Origin: Embleya hyalina
GTDB lineage: Bacteria > Actinomycetota > Actinomycetes > Streptomycetales > Streptomycetaceae
Assembly (NCBI RefSeq): GCF_003967355.1
Contig: NZ_BIFH01000022.1
Coordinates: 124,001-188,000, forward strand
Reading direction: 5' to 3'
DNA: 64,000 nucleotides
The notes beneath the pieces were generated by a model that was not told the origin of the DNA, did not search any database, and saw nothing but the letters and a program-made list of their open reading frames with translations. Both the position numbers and the translations under genes were made by a program. Of this stretch, positions 62,708-64,000 are shown one piece after another (within the stretch, counting starts at the first letter, position 1; each line of letters begins with the position of its first letter).

Positions 62708-63499
62708 ATGACGCATACGACGACGCGGGACGGGACTCGCATCGCCTACCAGGTCCGAGGCGAGGGAGCGCCACTGGTCCTCCTGGCCGGTCAGGCGAAC
62801 AACCACCACTGGTGGGACACCTGCCGTGCCGACTTCCACGCCGCCCGCAGCACCGTCACCCTCGACTACCGGGGCACGGGCGACAGCGACAGGCCCGATC
62901 TCCCTTACAGCACCGAACTGTTCGCCTCGGACGTCATCGCCGTCCTCGACGAACTCGGCATCGATCGGGCCGACGTCTACGGCACGTCCATGGGTGGCCG
63001 GGTGGCACAACACATCGCCGCCCGCCACCCGCACCGGGTCGGTGCCCTGGTACTCGGCTGCACCTCACCCGGCGGGCCGCACGGCGTGGAACGCGGTACC
63101 GAGGTTCGCCGTGCCCTGGCCCGGCCCGATCCGGCGGCCGCACGACGGGCCCTGCTGGAGCTGATGTACACCCCGACCTGGCTCGCCGACCATCCCGGCC
63201 CCCACCACACCCTCGGCGATCCCACGATGCCCGCCCACGCCCGGCGCGGTCACCTCGCGGCGAGCAACCGGCACGACGCCTGGAACCTCCTGCCCGACAT
63301 CGACACACCCACACTCGTCGTGCACGGCGGCGACGACCTGCTCAACCCCACCGTCAACGCGACCCTGATCGCCGAGCGCGTTCCCGGAGCCCGACTACAT
63401 CTGATTCCGCGGGCCAGACACGCCTACTTCGAGGAGTTCCGCGCCCACGCGAGCCCCCTCGTCCTGGACTTCCTCACGTCCGCCGCGCACCGCCGGTAG
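62708..63499 (+). CDS. alpha/beta hydrolase
   Basis: 263 aa. Nucleophile elbow GTSMGGRV, acid Asp in VVHGGDDLLNP and His in IPRARHAYFEEF give a complete triad; the oxyanion region is LLAGQANNHHWW. Close in layout to 3-oxoadipate enol-lactonase-like and carboxylesterase-like hydrolases, but the substrate is open. ATG at 62708 with GGAGGGGC upstream. Confidence 0.9.
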   Translation: MTHTTTRDGTRIAYQVRGEGAPLVLLAGQANNHHWWDTCRADFHAARSTVTLDYRGTGDSDRPDLPYSTELFASDVIAVLDELGIDRADVYGTSMGGRVAQHIAARHPHRVGALVLGCTSPGGPHGVERGTEVRRALARPDPAAARRALLELMYTPTWLADHPGPHHTLGDPTMPAHARRGHLAASNRHDAWNLLPDIDTPTLVVHGGDDLLNPTVNATLIAERVPGARLHLIPRARHAYFEEFRAHASPLVLDFLTSAAHRR

Positions 63500-63556
63500 G
63501 GGCCGTCCGGTGATGGTCGAGCGGGCGTCGCCGACCGCGCGTCCCGACGGGGCGCG

Positions 63557-64000
63557 CTATGTGACGCCCGCGGTGCCCAGTTCGACCGGGAGGGCGGTGA
63601 GGAAGCGGAAGTTGACCGTGGGTTTCCACGCCAGCGTGTCCCACGCGCCCCGTATCCCCGGGGCCCGGTCCAGCAGCACCTCGAGGAAGATCTCACTCTC
63701 GGACAACGCCAGCGCCGCTCCGAGACAGTAGTGCGCCCCGTGTCCGAAGGCGAGATGGTCGGTGACCCTCCTGGTCACGTCGAGACGGTCCGGATCCGCG
63801 TGGACGAGCGGGTCGCGGTTCCCGGATCCCAGCACCAGGAGCACGGTCTGGCCGGCCCGGAAGCGGGTGTCCAGATAGTCGAAGTCGGCACGAACCGTCC
63901 GCGCGACGAACTGCACCGGGCCGTCGTAGCGGAGCAGTTCCGCGACGGCACCGGGCAGCAGCCCGGGCCGGTCCCGCACGAGGGCGAGCTGATCCGGGTG
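63557..64000 (-). CDS. cytochrome P450, partial (5' end beyond window)
   Basis: The last 147 residues of a class I bacterial P450. The K-helix ExxR is in AELLRYDGPVQ, and the heme-binding loop is LAFGHGAHYCLGAALA with its Cys ligand. The window begins inside the protein, so the oxygen-binding I-helix is not seen. Such enzymes hydroxylate secondary metabolites or xenobiotics with ferredoxin partners. Confidence 0.92.
   Translation of the reverse strand, partial: HPDQLALVRDRPGLLPGAVAELLRYDGPVQFVARTVRADFDYLDTRFRAGQTVLLVLGSGNRDPLVHADPDRLDVTRRVTDHLAFGHGAHYCLGAALALSESEIFLEVLLDRAPGIRGAWDTLAWKPTVNFRFLTALPVELGTAGVT

Overview
The window is G+C-rich DNA with near-universal G/C at third codon positions, GTG starts, WhiB and Lsr2 proteins, LAETG-type cell-wall anchors and a c-di-AMP riboswitch upstream of an Rpf-like gene. 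This fits an actinomycete of the Streptomycetaceae (Streptomyces, Kitasatospora or Embleya type); the genus cannot be fixed from the sequence alone. No core ribosomal, tRNA or replication-initiation genes are visible, so the DNA looks like a chromosome arm or a large plasmid.

Layout. 0.8-8.9 kb: an AraC regulator, a secreted fibronectin-type protein, a riboswitch-controlled Rpf/LysM/NlpC cell-wall hydrolase, a lipoprotein and two small Cys-containing proteins. 9.1-11.7 kb: a plasmid-type parB-parA pair surrounded by nine exact copies of an 18-bp near-palindrome; a tenth copy lies alone at 61.46 kb. The ParA has its DPQ block before, not after, its Walker A motif. 11.8-16.7 kb: an unknown protein, an XRE-TPR regulator and a two-gene ABC exporter. 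16.9-22.3 kb: a tightly overlapping MoxR / DUF58 / pseudo-transglutaminase / membrane-anchored protein operon. 22.6-27.6 kb: a PLP decarboxylase, a PucR-type regulator and an HTH protein.

27.9-49.6 kb: two IS605-type TnpB genes 20 kb apart, both lacking the third RuvC aspartate and both followed by a conserved, covarying guide-RNA-like structure. Between them lie an Lsr2 paralogue, a thioester adhesin, a YbdK-type carboxylate-amine ligase, a glycosyltransferase, WhiB, an anti-sigma ATPase, an orphan OmpR regulator with a small secreted peptide, a LysR regulator, an A+T-richer C40 peptidase/lipoprotein pair of possible conjugative origin, a secreted beta-helix protein, a RipA-like hydrolase, a phosphoesterase and a second LAETG surface protein.

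49.7-64 kb: MarR and PadR regulators, several unknown proteins, a decayed MFS transporter, a patatin-like protein, secreted endonuclease I, AlkB, a BRCT-WD40 fusion, an LRR protein, a DHFR-like reductase, an alpha/beta hydrolase and the 3' part of a cytochrome P450. A 230-bp dispersed repeat with conserved hairpins occurs at 45.3 and 56.6 kb.

Themes are cell-wall remodelling and surface proteins, many one-component regulators, and mobile or plasmid-derived DNA. The main leads are the ParA/repeat system, the TnpB pair with its RNA, and the dispersed hairpin repeat.
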